Assembly (NCBI GenBank): GCA_905160935.1 | Contig: CAJHZI010000518.1 | Coordinates: 1,484,001 to 1,548,000 of the forward strand | Length of the DNA stretch: 64,000 nucleotides | From: Enchytraeus crypticus | Lineage: Eukaryota; Annelida; Clitellata; Enchytraeida; Enchytraeidae | Direction: 5' to 3' | Shown: piece after piece, positions 49,260 through 60,610 of the stretch | Layout of the letters: the number at the start of each line of letters is the position of its first letter | How positions within the stretch are numbered: the first letter of the stretch is position 1 | The notes under the pieces: generated by a model | The model's database searches: none | Told to the model about the DNA's origin: nothing | What the model saw: only the letters and a program-made list of their open reading frames with translations | Translations under genes and position numbers: made by a program

Positions 49260-52009
49260 CGAGAATTGTGCTTATGAAGAGGTGAGACTCAATGTTTAAT
49301 TCATTGACAATTACAGATTACAAATACAGATTCAACATAGTGTAGACCATAGTAACACAAAACTAGAAAATGGGCAGTTAAAATAAACACATGTGTGCAG
49401 ATGTGCTCAAGGCATAGTAATCAAATAGCTACCAGCATATCGGCCACCAGTGAGGGCATATCCCTATCTTGCTGGCCACCGATAAAACATATAATCACGT
49501 CAATTAACATAAGTTATTAGACTTTAGAAGTATAACATAATTAGGCTATAATATCGATCCAGACTTGAAATTAAGTTAGTAAGTATATAGCAGATTAAAT
49601 AACAAATCGACACTCGAGAATCATGAATAATTATGATAACCAACTAGCATGTAGATGATTTTTAAGAAGCTTTTGGAATCTATTACGGTTTTGGATGGAT
49701 CCGATATGGTCTGGTAGACTATTCTAAATTTTGTAGCTGTTGAATAGCGTCGAAGAGAAGAATGCACGGTTAGATTGTAAGTATAGATGGTCAGTTAAGG
49801 ATAGTCCAGTTATGTAGTTGTGCGAGGTTTTACTATGAATAAAAGATCACTAATAGCAGTAGACAAATTATTAGGAAAGTGTAAATGCTTATATATAAGT
49901 TTAGCAATTGAGAATTTATGTAAAAGGGCAATTGGAAGGATATCATAATTCATATAAAGTTGCTTAACATTGTAGAAGCGATTATGATTTTGTAGATTCC
50001 TCAAGACTTTATTAATAGAAACATGTAATGGATGAAGAGCAGACTCAGTTGTATTACCATAAACTTCAACTCCATACATAACATATGAGTATATAAGAGT
50101 ATGAAAAATCATTTCACGACAGTAAGCAAGTAGAAATTGTTTTCGAGCATATAGCATAGAGTTTAGATTATTGATTTTTTTAGATAAATATATAATATGT
50201 TGTTTGAAATTTAGATTATTATCAATCCATATACCTAGGAATTTGATTGAGTTAACTTTGTTGAGCTCGATATTATTCAAATTAATCTTAAGATTATGAT
50301 CATCAATGAATTGATTATCAGCAGCACTAGGAAAAAAGATATACGCAGATTTAGAGATATTAATTGTTAAACGATTACATCTAAACCAATGGAATAACTT
50401 ATCACAGATATAATTACTTGAATTAAATAAATCCATTAAATTACTTTCACTAACAAATATGTTAGTGTCATCCGCAAATAACTATAAATTAATATTATTG
50501 CAAGCGTATTGGATATGGTTAATATAAATTAAGAAGAGGAGCGGCCCAAGAATAGAGCCTTGAGGGACACCTGTAGTAATTGGTGAGGTAGAAGAAATAG
50601 TGTTTCCAATACAGGTAAATTGGGATCTACCAGATAAATATGAAGTAAGAAGGTTAAAAACATTACCCCTGAATCCATAGTGGTATAATTTATGAAGAAG
50701 GATCCCATGATCAACCGTATCAAATGCTTTTGAAAGGTCGAGAAACATGCCTAGTATATGGTTTTTGTTGCCTTTTGCCATACTAATCATATTGCAGATA
50801 CTAAACAAGGCATCAGTGGTTGAATGGCCATGACGAAAACCAAATTGATTTTTATAGAGTGTATGATATTTATTAAGATATACCATAGCTCGTTTATAAA
50901 TTAGTTTTTCAAAAATTTTACTAGTTGTATTTAAAAGGGATATAGGCCTATAATTATCAATACAATCGTGCTTACCTTTTTTAAGAATGGGAATAACTTT
51001 AGATAATTTAAAAGCCTTTGGAAATACACCAAATTCAAAAGATTTATTAATTATATGACAAATTGGATGAGCTATTATTTCAGAGGCAATTTTCAAGATT
51101 TTGCTAATTATATTATCAGGGCCAGTTGAATTTGTGTTTTTTAGTGAATTAATAATGTTTAGAACCTCAGTGGGATCAGTAGGGGCCAAAAATATACTTT
51201 GGTTAAAGTTTCCATGTAGGTATTCATTACATTTGGGGATTGAGAAAGGGAAATTAGTATTCAATTTTTTAACCACAGAGCTAAAATATTTATTAAGCTC
51301 CTCAGCTATAAGTAGTTTATTATTTAAAACTTTATCACCTACAGTAAGCTTGTTAATATTAGTTTCTTTTTTCCTAGTAGAATAACTTAGTACATTATTT
51401 AAGGATGACCAAATGTTTCTGATGGAGTTAAGACGTTTATCAAATTCTCCCTTGTAATAGTTCTGTCTAAAAACATTTCATTTAAATTCGAGTTTGCTTT
51501 TAAAGGCTTTGTAGTTCATTTCATCCTTTAGACAATTTGTTTTCTTAAATTTATAGTAAAGTTTATTTTTAAAACTAATTTCTCTTTTTAGTTCATTTGT
51601 AATCCAGGGTTTGTCTCCATATGAACTGCGTGAGCATCGCGATAATGGAAAATGCTTATTCATTAATGTGCGTAAGCTTTGAAGGAGGTAATCAGTGCAA
51701 TCATTAACATTATTTGAAATATAAATATTTGACCATTTAATATTAGTAGCGAGATCAATTTTAAAATTGTTAATTTTGGTTTGGCTATAAATGCGAATAT
51801 TCGGTCTATCCGTGAAGTTAATACGTTTGTTTATAGGAAAAATTGCAATTATATTAGCTTAGTGGTTGCTGACATCAGTAATTACAGTTAGACACAATAT
51901 ATTGCTAAGGTTGCGTGCTTTATCAACTGTAACGAAATGACTAAATACACGATCAATAACACTGGTCAACAGTGATTTTTCATCGAGCAAATTATTGGGT
52001 CATCTATAT
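49260..52009 (-). mobile_element. LINE (CR1-group or related), minus strand, 3' part
   Basis: Read on the - strand, 52009-51280 holds the end of the endonuclease and the linker (DKPWITNELKREISFKNKLY). 51276-50482 is the reverse transcriptase palm with NTNSTGPDNIISKILKIA, NYRPISLLNTTSKIFEKLIY, MFLDLSKAFDTVDHGILLHK and GVPQGSILGPLLFLIYINH. The YADDT-like box follows in a short gap, and 50436-49810 is the thumb (SIKFLGIWIDNNLNFKQHI). The 3' UTR extends to about 49260. There are few frame breaks, so it is not very old. The upstream part of the endonuclease lies at 53981-54240, on the far side of an inserted DNA transposon. Confidence 0.85.
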
Positions 52010-52090
52010 AGTATTTTCGACGCTGATTCTAAATATGCAAGCAGTTTTTCTCTATCACGTCTAGTTTTTGTGATGAGGCAGATTATATTT
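52010..52090 (+). repeat. Left terminal inverted repeat of the transposon
   Basis: It contains gacgctgattctaaatatgc and atcacgtctagtttttg. It pairs with 53895-53980. Confidence 0.7.
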
Positions 52091-52209
52091 TTACATTATT
52101 CGCAATTTTCTGCAGGTTTGTTACGTACGCATTGACCTATACGGACATCAAATTTTTCTTCATAGTCTCTGTAATTGGGAACTTCCACATGATGTCATTA
52201 TGTAAATTA

Positions 52210-53365
52210 ACAACCATCTTTATATTCATAAGTAAAATCAATCAATATGCCTCGAGAATGTAGAAACCATCCGGATATTGCTCTGTGTGTGGTTCACTCA
52301 CTCCGAAGTCGCAAAAGAGAACTATTACGAAGGATATTCGAAAACTTTACGGAGCGTACTTCGGCTGTCCACTTGGAGACCAAGATAAGGTTTGGGTGCA
52401 CATATCGTATGCACTGTACTGCTTGTTCAAATGGTTTATGCGACTAGATAAACAAAAGGAAGCCTTCCTTGCCTTTCGATATACCTATGGTATGGAGAAA
52501 GCAAAGATATCATCATGCGGTCTGCTATGTTTGTAGCATCAACGTAATTGGGTGCCTGTGGGACAGCCGCGCTACTGATGATCACTACCACAGACGAGTG
52601 GCGGCTCCGAATCACATACGAGCCAGGAAAAGAGAGTCTCAAAGGACAGCCGTTAGTTGATTTCAACAAGATTTTCATTCCACCTTTCCATATTAAACTT
52701 GAGTTAATGAGAAACTTCATGAAAGAGATGGGAAAGTCAAATTCCAGAGGATATCAATATCTGATTGAGAAATTCCCTAGAGTTAGCTCCGCAAAACTGA
52801 AGGAGGGTATCTTTGTATGACCTCAGATTAGGGAGATTTTGAGAAATGACAACTTCGATAGAAGTCAACACCTCAGAACGAAAAGCATGGCAAGCCTTCA
52901 GATGGATTTGTAAAAACTTCTTAGGAAGCAATAAGTCTCCGGACAAGGAATCCAGAATTTGCTAGTTGCTTACAAAGAGATGGATGGTAGAATGTCTTTG
53001 AAGAAAAAAATCCAGATTAGGGAGATTTTGAGAAATGACAACTTCGATAGAAGTCAACACCTCAGAACGAAAAGCATGGCAAGCCTTCAGATGGATTTGT
53101 AAAAACTTCTTAGGAAACAATAAGTCTCCGGACAAGGAATCCAGAATTTGCTAGTTGCTTACAAAGAGATGGATGGTAGAATGTCTTTGAAGATTCACTT
53201 TTTGCATTCACACCTAGATTCCTTCCCAGAAAACCTTGGAAAAACCGTGCAGTCAGTGATGAACAGGGTGAGCGGTTCCACCAAAATATACAAGGAATGG
53301 AAAATCGTTATCAAGGCTTCTGGAATGAGAGAATGTTAGCAGACTACTGTTGGATAATAACACAC
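52210..53365 (+). pseudogene. Decayed gene of the uncharacterised 'HLDFFPENLG' family
   Basis: Segments in order on the + strand, in changing frames, read ECRNHPD then GSLTPKSQKRTITKDIRKLY, YFGCPLGDQDKVWV, a cysteine-rich YVCSINVIG segment, DEWRLRITYEPGKESLKGQP-like, FIPPFHIKLELMRNFMKEMG, KFPRVSSAKLKEGIFV, QIREILRNDNFD, and SLKIHFLHSHLDSFPENLG, ending WNERMLADYCW-like. From memory, proteins with this order of segments are annotated as uncharacterised in many arthropods and other animals, at about 400-500 residues. This copy has several frameshifts, an apparent internal deletion between about 52580 and 52590, and a 189-bp tandem duplication. Its position inside long inverted repeats suggests that the family is the coding gene of a DNA transposon. 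Confidence 0.65.
52824..53201 (+). repeat. Tandem duplication, 189-bp period, two copies
   Basis: cagattagggagattttgag starts at 52824 and at 53013, and atgtctttgaaga closes both copies. Only a few bases differ, for example ggaagcaat against ggaaacaat. A short A run separates the copies. Confidence 0.95.
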
Positions 53366-53479
53366 ATTATAGTGAAATGATAAACTGTGTTGATATCTAT
53401 CACTTTTAATATCACATGTTAAATCCGTTAGGCAATTTAGTCCATTTTCCGTGTCCAGTGAATAAGTCCAGTGAATGTC

Positions 53480-53560
53480 CGAGATTTTACTCTCAGATCA
53501 GCGCGGCTGGGATTCGAACCCACGAGAGTTCGATTCACCTCAGGGTCTGTCATTGAAAAC
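53480..53560 (-). repeat. tRNA-like B-box sequence, minus strand
   Basis: On the - strand the text is tcgtgggttcgaatcccagc, a perfect B box (GGTTCGAATCC), inside a short sequence of SINE character. It lies within the transposon, so it is a nested insertion or a captured piece. Confidence 0.5.
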
Positions 53561-53807
53561 TTCATGACGTTATCTACACCCGTAATATTGTATGTTAAAA
53601 TACAATCGTAATATTGTAATTTTGTATGCAAAAGGCTGTTGCACCGAGATAATCCAAACCAATCACACAAGAGAAAATCGTACGACAACGGTTATAATTA
53701 AGTACCATTCACTCCATGACAATAGGAGATGTGGTGAGTGACAAATGAGATAAGTTTCGCATATTTTTATTTGTTTTGACATAAGTTTGTTTTTTTAAGC
53801 ATAGCAT

Positions 53808-53855
53808 AATTCATTTTCTTACAACACCTTGAAAGGTGTTGTAAGAAAATGAATT
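53808..53855. repeat. Perfect hairpin, 23-bp arms
   Basis: Arms 53808-53830 and 53833-53855 (aattcattttcttacaacac... and its complement) are perfect reverse complements with a 2-base centre. It lies just inside the right terminal repeat. Confidence 0.95.
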
Positions 53856-53894
53856 ACAGACTTATGCTTATGCGTTTATTCTAAGCTTAGTATT

Positions 53895-53980
53895 GTTAAA
53901 TTTGAATCGATCATAACTCAAAAACTCTACGTGATGGAAAAATTCAGGTTACAGATTTGTAATCAGCGTCAAAAAGTACT
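53895..53980 (-). repeat. Right terminal inverted repeat of the transposon
   Basis: In reverse complement it reads gacgctgattacaaatctgt and atcacgtagagtttttg. It pairs with 52010-52090. Confidence 0.7.
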
Positions 53981-54240
53981 TAAGAAAAGTATATTTTAAT
54001 CTCTGATGAGAAAAAAAGTTTCTTTTGTTGACCTGTGTAATTGGACTGGATAAATTGCTAGTACAATGGGTGGGCACAACAGAGGGAGGAGTAAAGTTCA
54101 ACATTCCTAGCATGTCAACATAACGTTTAACACTACAATTAACATCAAGTTTAGATAAATCAATATTAATATCATCAATTATTAAACTACGTTTAGTGGG
54201 TTTATACAGAGAGTAAAGATCAGAAAAAGCATCCATAAAT
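53981..54240 (-). mobile_element. LINE endonuclease fragment, upstream part of the split LINE
   Basis: The - strand reads SLIIDDINIDLSKLDVNCSV, then DMLGMLNFTPPSVVPTHCTS and NLSSPI, the GDxNxD region of an APE-type endonuclease (here DDINID). It continues beyond the inserted transposon at 52009. Confidence 0.8.
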
Positions 54241-54991
54241 TCACAAAAGGTGGTGAAGAGGTGGGCCCCCTACCTCTTGTTATATAGGGGCGTCATTCCC
54301 TTAGAAAACTATCATGTCCACCCATCAAAAATAGTAGGCCTAATATGAAAATATAATATGAAAGGCAGATGCGATTTAACTGAAAATTAAAGGATCCCAT
54401 CTTTACTTAGTAGTAACTGTAAAGGAATTGAAAAGCCAATGCATAACTCTATTGCGAAAAACATGCTCATTAAGACTATTTTTGTTATAGGCTACATGTT
54501 ATATATTTTTGTTACACATATTTCAATGTTATATAGAAATTATACAAAGTGACGAAAATTTTGACTTTACGTGTAATAATAAAAAATTTGCCAGACGTTT
54601 GAAGAAAGAGCTTCTGCTGAAACGACCCACAATGTTTTTAAGGGTGAATCTTTCTTCCGTATATGAATATATTACTATATAGAAATACGGTAAAGATTAT
54701 GCTGTTTTTCTACATACAATTTATGTAGCCCTTAGCTCTCGTCTGGTCTTCATTACGAAACTGCATGTAGGATCATCAAACAGGTTTCAGACCAACTGCA
54801 GGCCTGTTGCAATATTGTGTTTCAAAAGTCCAGGGTCTCCAAAACGCACACACACACGCACTCGCATATAGGCCTACGCAAGTAAATCACACATACTGTT
54901 TCGAAGCCGTGAAGCTTTCCAAAGTTATGAAATTAAGAAAACTGCATATGACTAATGTATACTAAAGTGAAAATTCTATAAGGCAATTAAT
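54241..54991. other. Host DNA without recognised features
   Basis: No gene or repeat that I can name, apart from a short (CA)n stretch near 54848. Confidence 0.5.
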
Positions 54992-55157
54992 TTAACCTCC
55001 ATGATCAGGATCTTGGTTACAGGGGTTCGTTCCATGAAAAACGTGAGCCTGACAAGTGTAGTAGTACATACAATCCGGCAAGATAGGATATCGGCCATCA
55101 TCACGATCTGTGCAGTCGTTGTCAATTGATCCACAGGGGGGCGGTACTGTAGTCCAT
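54992..55157 (-). CDS. Chitin-binding gene, last exon seen
   Basis: It starts after tttgcag and encodes WTTVPPPCGSIDNDCTDRDD, then the partial CBM14 domain up to the stop. The second domain lacks its last two cysteines. Confidence 0.65.
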
Positions 55158-56154
55158 CTGCAAAGAAAACCTAAATGACTTATTGGAAGGATATACAACA
55201 TTAGTATATTGATATGTAGCCTATGGTTTAAGAATTTAAATATAGAGGATTATTGAATGTTATTTGCTACAATTATTACTAGTGAAAAGTGAAAACACTA
55301 CACCGAGGTAAGAGTTCATTTATTGCTGATAGTGTACACTCCGGCTAGGTAGCATTTCATACTGTCAACATCAGAGGCAGGTAAACGAGGATGGCAACGT
55401 TTAGCTATCATTTCTCAAGAGAAATTTATATTTTTTTAAGAAACGTCAGCAAGATTCGTTAAAAGCTTAGCTTTTGTTAGGGGCTGATCCAGAGTGGGGG
55501 TCAGGCCCCCTCCCACTCAGGCCGCCGATCATACATGACAGGCTCCACAGCTCCAGCATGGTAGACTATTGTTCTTTATCTTTATTGTCATTGTTTTTCT
55601 AGATAGGCTATTTGTTTGTGTAAATGTAGGGCCTACGTGTAGCCAACAGTATAATCATTATAAGAATAAAACAATGCATCAAATGTTGAACAATGCCACA
55701 GCCACAGAGAAGGCTTCAAAAGGTGTAACAAACTTTGAATGAGAGTAAAAAATTAAAATAGTAGTACAGAATGTGTAACAAGTTTTGACCACTGCCCCGA
55801 AGAAAGAGTGGGCGTAAGTAAAAAAGTAAACACTGTCAATAAACGCAAAGATTTTTACTTTTCAAAATTCTGCTTTTTTAAAATTTCATGAGTTTGCCCT
55901 TTGCTTATGTTATTGTATTAACATGTTGATTAGTGGAGTTCTCTTACTCGGCTTGAAAGTAGACTGTGAATAGAAATAGAAGTACGTTGGGTCTCCTATA
56001 ATGGTATTTAGCTGAACACTAGCAGGATAAACATATAGGCCACAGGTATTATACAGTACGTATTATACGTGCGTATTATACACATTTAGCATTTTAATTG
56101 TTAGTAATTTGACGTCCCTGACATCATCCTTGTATGAGGAAACGGACGTTAAAC

Positions 56155-56200
<46 letters not shown>

Positions 56201-56368
56201 CCCGCCTACTATTTATGACTTACGGTTCACACTGTCCAGTTCGGTAATCGAAAGCAAATCCGGGATGCTCACAGTCAATTATTGTTCCCTTACCGCTTTC
56301 ACATTTCGTGTAAGATGAACACCCGTGCCCGTAAGAGCCGTCTTCAAGCCTGGAGCAGTCTATCTGAG
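54992..56368 (-). CDS. Chitin-binding (CBM14/peritrophin-A) protein, two exons
   Basis: Exon 56368-56224 and exon 55157-54992 have consensus splice sites (acceptor gcgcag, donor ccgtaagt; acceptor ttgcag) and their phases join cleanly. The first encodes QIDCSRLEDGSYGHGCSSYT and then KCESGKGTIIDCEHPGFAFD, with YRTGQC, a CBM14 domain with cysteines spaced C-11-C-5-C-9-C-13-C. The second has DRDDGRYPILPDCMYYYTCQ and GTNPCNQDPDHGG before a stop; it looks like a second CBM14 domain that ends early, or continues in an exon not identified. Such secreted proteins bind chitin in cuticle, peritrophic matrix or shell. Just upstream of 56368, GFCAAQ could be the end of a signal peptide if the acceptor at about 56384 is used. 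Upstream exons were not found. Confidence 0.7.
55158..56223. other. Intron of the chitin-binding gene with repeat pieces
   Basis: It holds a hAT-like piece (about 55480-55870: ggggctgatccagagtgggg and gaagaaagagtgggcgtaag) and the third copy of the gacgtccctgacat repeat (56111-56200). No coding sequence is seen. Confidence 0.55.
56111..56200 (+). repeat. 3' tail repeat 'gacgtccctgacat', copy 3
   Basis: It reads gacgtccctgacatcatcct, gaggaaacggacgttaaaca and a clean (ATT)n tail. Confidence 0.85.
56224..56368 (-). CDS. Chitin-binding gene, upstream exon seen
   Basis: It encodes one CBM14 domain, 47 full codons with phase 2 at both ends of the split codons. The donor is gaacc|gtaagt. Confidence 0.7.
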
Positions 56369-57371
56369 CTGCGCAGAAACCTATGTGAAGAATGCATGGG
56401 CTAGATACAGTAATTGAGCACATCAGTCGGTAAGGCTGTTTTTCTCTTCTTTATTTTTTACAATTTGAGAAGTTAATTCAAATTGTTTACGTTAAGAATT
56501 ATTTGGCTTACTCTCCATGACATTTGTGTTACAAGATGTTTCATACACCAGTAGAAGCATTTCTATTAACATATAGCTCTATCGCGTCTGGTAGTAATTT
56601 TATACCGTAATTCATAACATTTTATGTTATAATCTTTGAGGCAGAGAAGTCATAATACATCAGTAAGATATATCGGGATACGCTTATTGCTAACTGCTAA
56701 ATTATCAGTATGACTCGCTCTGCATGTAAATTGGGCTAATATAATTTACTGACTTATATTATTTAGTACTACTAATAATAATTATTAATAATCTCTTAAT
56801 AATAATCTCTTCCAGTGCATTGCCAAACGGCAGGTCCATGGCACCAACTCCACCAGCCCTCCTACTCATCTCTGTACAGTGGCGTTCAGAGGGGTGGCCA
56901 TGGCCATCCCAAATGAAGGGCTGGCCACCCCAGTGGCCACCCCAAAAAATGGTCCACAAAAAATAGTGTTTTTTATTGCTGATTACCATAACTTACCAGT
57001 TCTGCATCAGGAGCATCAGATGCTCTTTTAAGAGGAAGCTTGTTTAAGATGCTTGATTAAAGTGCGACGCACTTTAATATCGACAATCGAACAGGGAATT
57101 TAAGCCACACCGTCAGAACCCGACATCAGTGATATGCAGGCTAGCACTCTGCTCGAGTCCACACACTGTTTAAAATAGAAGGGCTGCTGAGCTAGAACTT
57201 AATGTGATACACCTTCATAACGAGCTTCATTAGCTTAGCCGAATATTGCAACGCAACGAAGCTAAGATCGAATAGATCAGACTCTCACACACTTATCAAT
57301 CTGATTGATTTAAAATTGTTTTTTGGAACCAATTGCAGAAGCGTTACATGAGACATTTAGATTGGCAAATA

Positions 57372-58310
57372 CAGGGTGAGTAAAAAAAAGTGATAACACC
57401 TGCAAAAAGTTTGAATATCTCAGGCTATTGTTAATATTTTCAAATCAATATTCTACCAAATACTAAAGGACTAATTTCTGATGGGATGGCCAATTTTCAT
57501 CAATTTTGGTACATAGATTGGCCAATTATGAAAGTTTCAGCAGAGCAACCCCCCATTTTTGAACGTACTGTAAATAAAAATTTTATTTTATTTTATTTTT
57601 ATTTTAGCTCTGAAAAGGGTCGTTGTGGTGGTTCAGAAAGAACCAGTTGTATCTGCTATTCGATATGCTTTCCTCCAGTTGCTTTTCAGTAACAGCAGCT
57701 TTCGGAACGCTAGGACAGCCTTGTTGATTTCAGTTTGGGGCAGTCTCTCTCAAATTGATGGTAGGTAGCACTTCCTGTAGTTCTGCCTTGTTTTTAGGCT
57801 TCGACTGGTGTTTCTGATAGAGATGCAGCATGGTTTCCCAGACTTGGTAATCCAGAGGATTTTGATCGGGAGAGTTTGGAGGCCATTCACGCTTCATGAT
57901 AAAATGCGAATTTCTGTCGCTGATCCTTTCACGTGCATGGCGAGATGCATGAGTCGGAGCATCATCCTACTGAAAGATGAAACCATTTGGTAGAAGAGCA
58001 TAGCAATCATCAAACAGCTCGGAAAGTGAAGTATTGACGTAATACTGAGGGTTCACCTTTTCCTTCTCGCCAATGAAGTGCAATTTGCCCTTACCGTTGT
58101 AGCAAACGCAATTTTTAGGCAAAAAAATGAGGGTTGTTCTGCTGAAACTTGTATATCTAGCCAATCCATAGATTAAAATGGATGAAAATTGGCCACCCCA
58201 TCACAAATTAGTCCTTTATTAATTTATAAAAGTTTGCTTTGAAAATATTAACAATAGCCTGAGATATTCAAACTTTTTGCAGGTGTTATCACTTTTTTTT
58301 ACTCACCCTG
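57372..58310 (-). mobile_element. Tc1/mariner relic, copy 2, TA duplication
   Basis: It has the same family and the same terminal repeats (cagggtgagtaaaaaaaa) as 35207-36158, flanked by TA. The transposase remnant lies on the - strand and reads NGKGKLHFIGEKEKVNPQYY, then NTSLSELFDDCYALLPNGFI, then FQ before the region of the second catalytic Asp. It is also shortened and decayed. Confidence 0.88.
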
Positions 58311-58312
58311 TA

Positions 58313-58640
58313 TTGCATCAGTCCTCCCTGCAAGTTCTGCCTCGTGCAAGAGGAGCTTTTCCACAACGACGCTCATAACAACAATTAGAGTGCTATTGTC
58401 GCCAATGATAACATCGAGCACCATTGAGATAAATCTCCAGCCGGTGTTCAAAAAGAAGGTCCAAAACGGTGCAAATGACAATATCCAAAAAATCAGTCCA
58501 TAGATAAAGGATATTAAATAAAAGGAGGTTTGCGTTCTGATCGCAACTCATAGTCACTGGATGGAAAAGAGAGACGGAAAGATGGGTCTTCAACTGCCTG
58601 CAGTGCCTAGAGAACTGCTCATAGGAAAGCGGAGGTCAAT
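58313..58640 (-). mobile_element. CR1/L2-type LINE 3' end, minus strand
   Basis: Its reverse complement shares atttgcaccgttttggacct, tcaatggtgctcgatgttat and tagcactctaattgttgtta with the 3' end of the LINE at 23361-26275. It is a 5'-truncated copy that begins near the 3' UTR. Confidence 0.8.
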
Positions 58641-59869
58641 GCCACCGAAGTGATTTAAAGGAAGATTTCTAAAGAGTAGATGAAAGAGAATTCCTGATCT
58701 GCGGTGCAGCATAGTTGTAGGCTGATAATAAGTCAAGTATAAGTTATTTGAGACACCGGCAGAACAACGAATCGGTTGTAGTAGTTTCGGTGCAAATTCT
58801 CTAATTGTTTTACGATGCTGCTTCCATCGAATTATAAAGCTGTTAGATTTTACGAAAGACTCCAGAAATCAACTATCCTAATATCGTAAAACATCCTAAC
58901 CTTATATAGTTGAGTGCCAAATCCCCCCTGTACGAATCTGCAAGTTGTTTAGACGTTAATTTGTTATACTGTAATTTAATCCATATAATGCATATTAAGG
59001 TCATCGACGTTAACTTGAAGTCTACCTTAGGTCGACTTCAAAGGATGTGATAAGACAATGAACTCATTTATTAACAAGTAATTAAGGGAGCTCGCTATCT
59101 GGCTGAGAGTCTTCGAGTCGGTAGATTGTTCATTCTACTTCTCATTCAGTTTGGGCTTCATTTGAATGCCCCATTGTCGCTTGATTGTTTTATAAAGTTT
59201 TAGCAATACAGCTAAGATATCATTTTCTTTATTTCTAGCAATTAGGCCTAAAGTACGTAATGACAATAAATATATACATATAGATGTAATTCATATATTA
59301 AGTAGGCTATTTAATGAAAGTTTAGTTCAGTTTATGTTTGCTTTATGTCATGATTTGGGAAAATTGAAAATGTTTCCTTTTAATGCGAATTTAAAACGTT
59401 TAAGTTTGCAAATTTCTACGTTAATTGTTTTAGCTATTATTTTGTTTAGTATCATTTCTAAAACATAATAGTTGCATGTGGCCAGGGACTGCAGGCACTC
59501 AAGATTTTTGCTTATTTAGACAGATGTGATGATGATGAAGATGATATATAATAGAAAAGACTTATTATTGATAAATTCCAAAAAGAAAATAATCCCTATA
59601 TTTAATATAAGATGCTCAGAAAATTTACGGTTTCACGACTATAATTTCAAAAAATTTCCCCTTCGGGGAGGAGTTTAATAGCGCCCTGCCTGAAAAAATG
59701 CCTCATATGTGCCCCCCTAAATTTTTCCTTGCCACCCCTCTGGCCACCCTATTTTGCATAAGCCAGAACCGCCCCTGTCTCTGTAAGGAAGGCTGAGGAT
59801 AGAACCGACCGGAAGAGTCACATACCATGGACCCGCCTCCAGGCAGTGCACCAGAGAAGAATATACATA

Positions 59870-60060
59870 TGCATATACACACATTATATAATAATAAAAA
59901 ATAATAATAATAATAGGGGGCCTAATAATTATAATTATAATTATAATAATATGATAACAATCAGAATAATAATAAGTGTAATAATAATAATAATTATTAT
60001 TATATATACATGTATATATATCTATAATTTTATATTCTTTGCAATAAATTAATACAGGTT
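59870..60060. repeat. ATA/ATT microsatellite cluster
   Basis: It has (ATA)n, (TAAT)n and (TA)n runs forming a partly self-complementary stretch with aattataattataattataa at its centre. Confidence 0.85.
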
Positions 60061-60064
60061 TCTT

Positions 60065-60190
60065 CAGCAATTCTTTTAAGCATCTGGATGACCTCAAGTA
60101 GTCGGGCGGCGATTCAGCACATACTTAGATGGGCAATCACCTTGGAAGACCGAGTGTTAACAGCTTTGAATAAACAAAAATCCCAGGATG
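60065..60190 (+). repeat. Interspersed repeat 'agcaatcttttaagtaactg', copy 2
   Basis: It shares gcaattcttttaagcatctg, gatgacctcaagtagtcggg and gattcagcacat with the copy at 39925. Confidence 0.65.
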
Positions 60191-60294
60191 TTGGATAGAT
60201 ATTCTTATATCCGCGCTGATTCAATACAAGAAATTAGTGGCCACCAAAACTTTAAAAGGTAACCATTACTAGTAGTCATGGAAATAAGCTTAGT

Positions 60295-60610
60295 CCTATA
60301 TCTAATCTCTCATACCTCTGTATCGAAACTCATTGAAAGAATTTCCTTTACAGGCTTTCTTCCCGTTTATCATCATGATCACTTTTTAATAAACAACAAT
60401 CGGCTTACACAATAAGCATCACTCAATCGAAGCTGTTCTCCTTACTGTGTGCAATTCTATCTTTAACGTAACTCGGGTATAGTCTCTATAACGCTTAGCT
60501 GAATTATGTATGCTTGATCTGAGTCTGGTTTTGATACTATTGAACCATAATATTCACTTGGAACGTCTTTCTTACTGATTTGCTTTGACATTTTGGTAGG
60601 TTGTGAAAGT
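60295..60610 (+). mobile_element. CR1/L2-type LINE, reverse-transcriptase fragment
   Basis: It corresponds to 24716-25020 of the first LINE copy (cctatatctaatctctcata, aaactcattgaaagaatt, aacgtctttcttac). It is highly frameshifted. The same LINE copy may resume at 62745, about 2.1 kb downstream. Confidence 0.75.

Larger units (their letters stand above)
52010..53980 (+). mobile_element. TIR-bearing DNA transposon inserted in the LINE
   Basis: The left end (52010: agtattttcgacgctgattc) and the reverse complement of the right end (53980: agtactttttgacgctgatt) match. The match continues for about 80 bp through atcacgt and tagtttttg-type blocks at roughly 70 percent identity, so these are long terminal inverted repeats. 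The LINE endonuclease sequence stops on one side and resumes on the other, which marks the insert. It carries a decayed gene on the + strand. No clear target-site duplication could be assigned (candidate TA). Confidence 0.7.
56877..59777. mobile_element. hAT-like element, 2.9 kb, with nested insertions
   Basis: The left end is cagtggcgttcagaggggtg; the right end in reverse complement is caggggcggttctggcttat, followed inside by gggtggccagaggggtgg. The 8 bases tctctgta lie on both sides (56869-56876 and 59778-59785), a perfect hAT-type duplication. A mariner relic (57372-58310) and a LINE 3' fragment (58313-58640) are nested in it. I see no hAT transposase in the rest (58640-59640), so it is non-autonomous. 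Confidence 0.88.
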
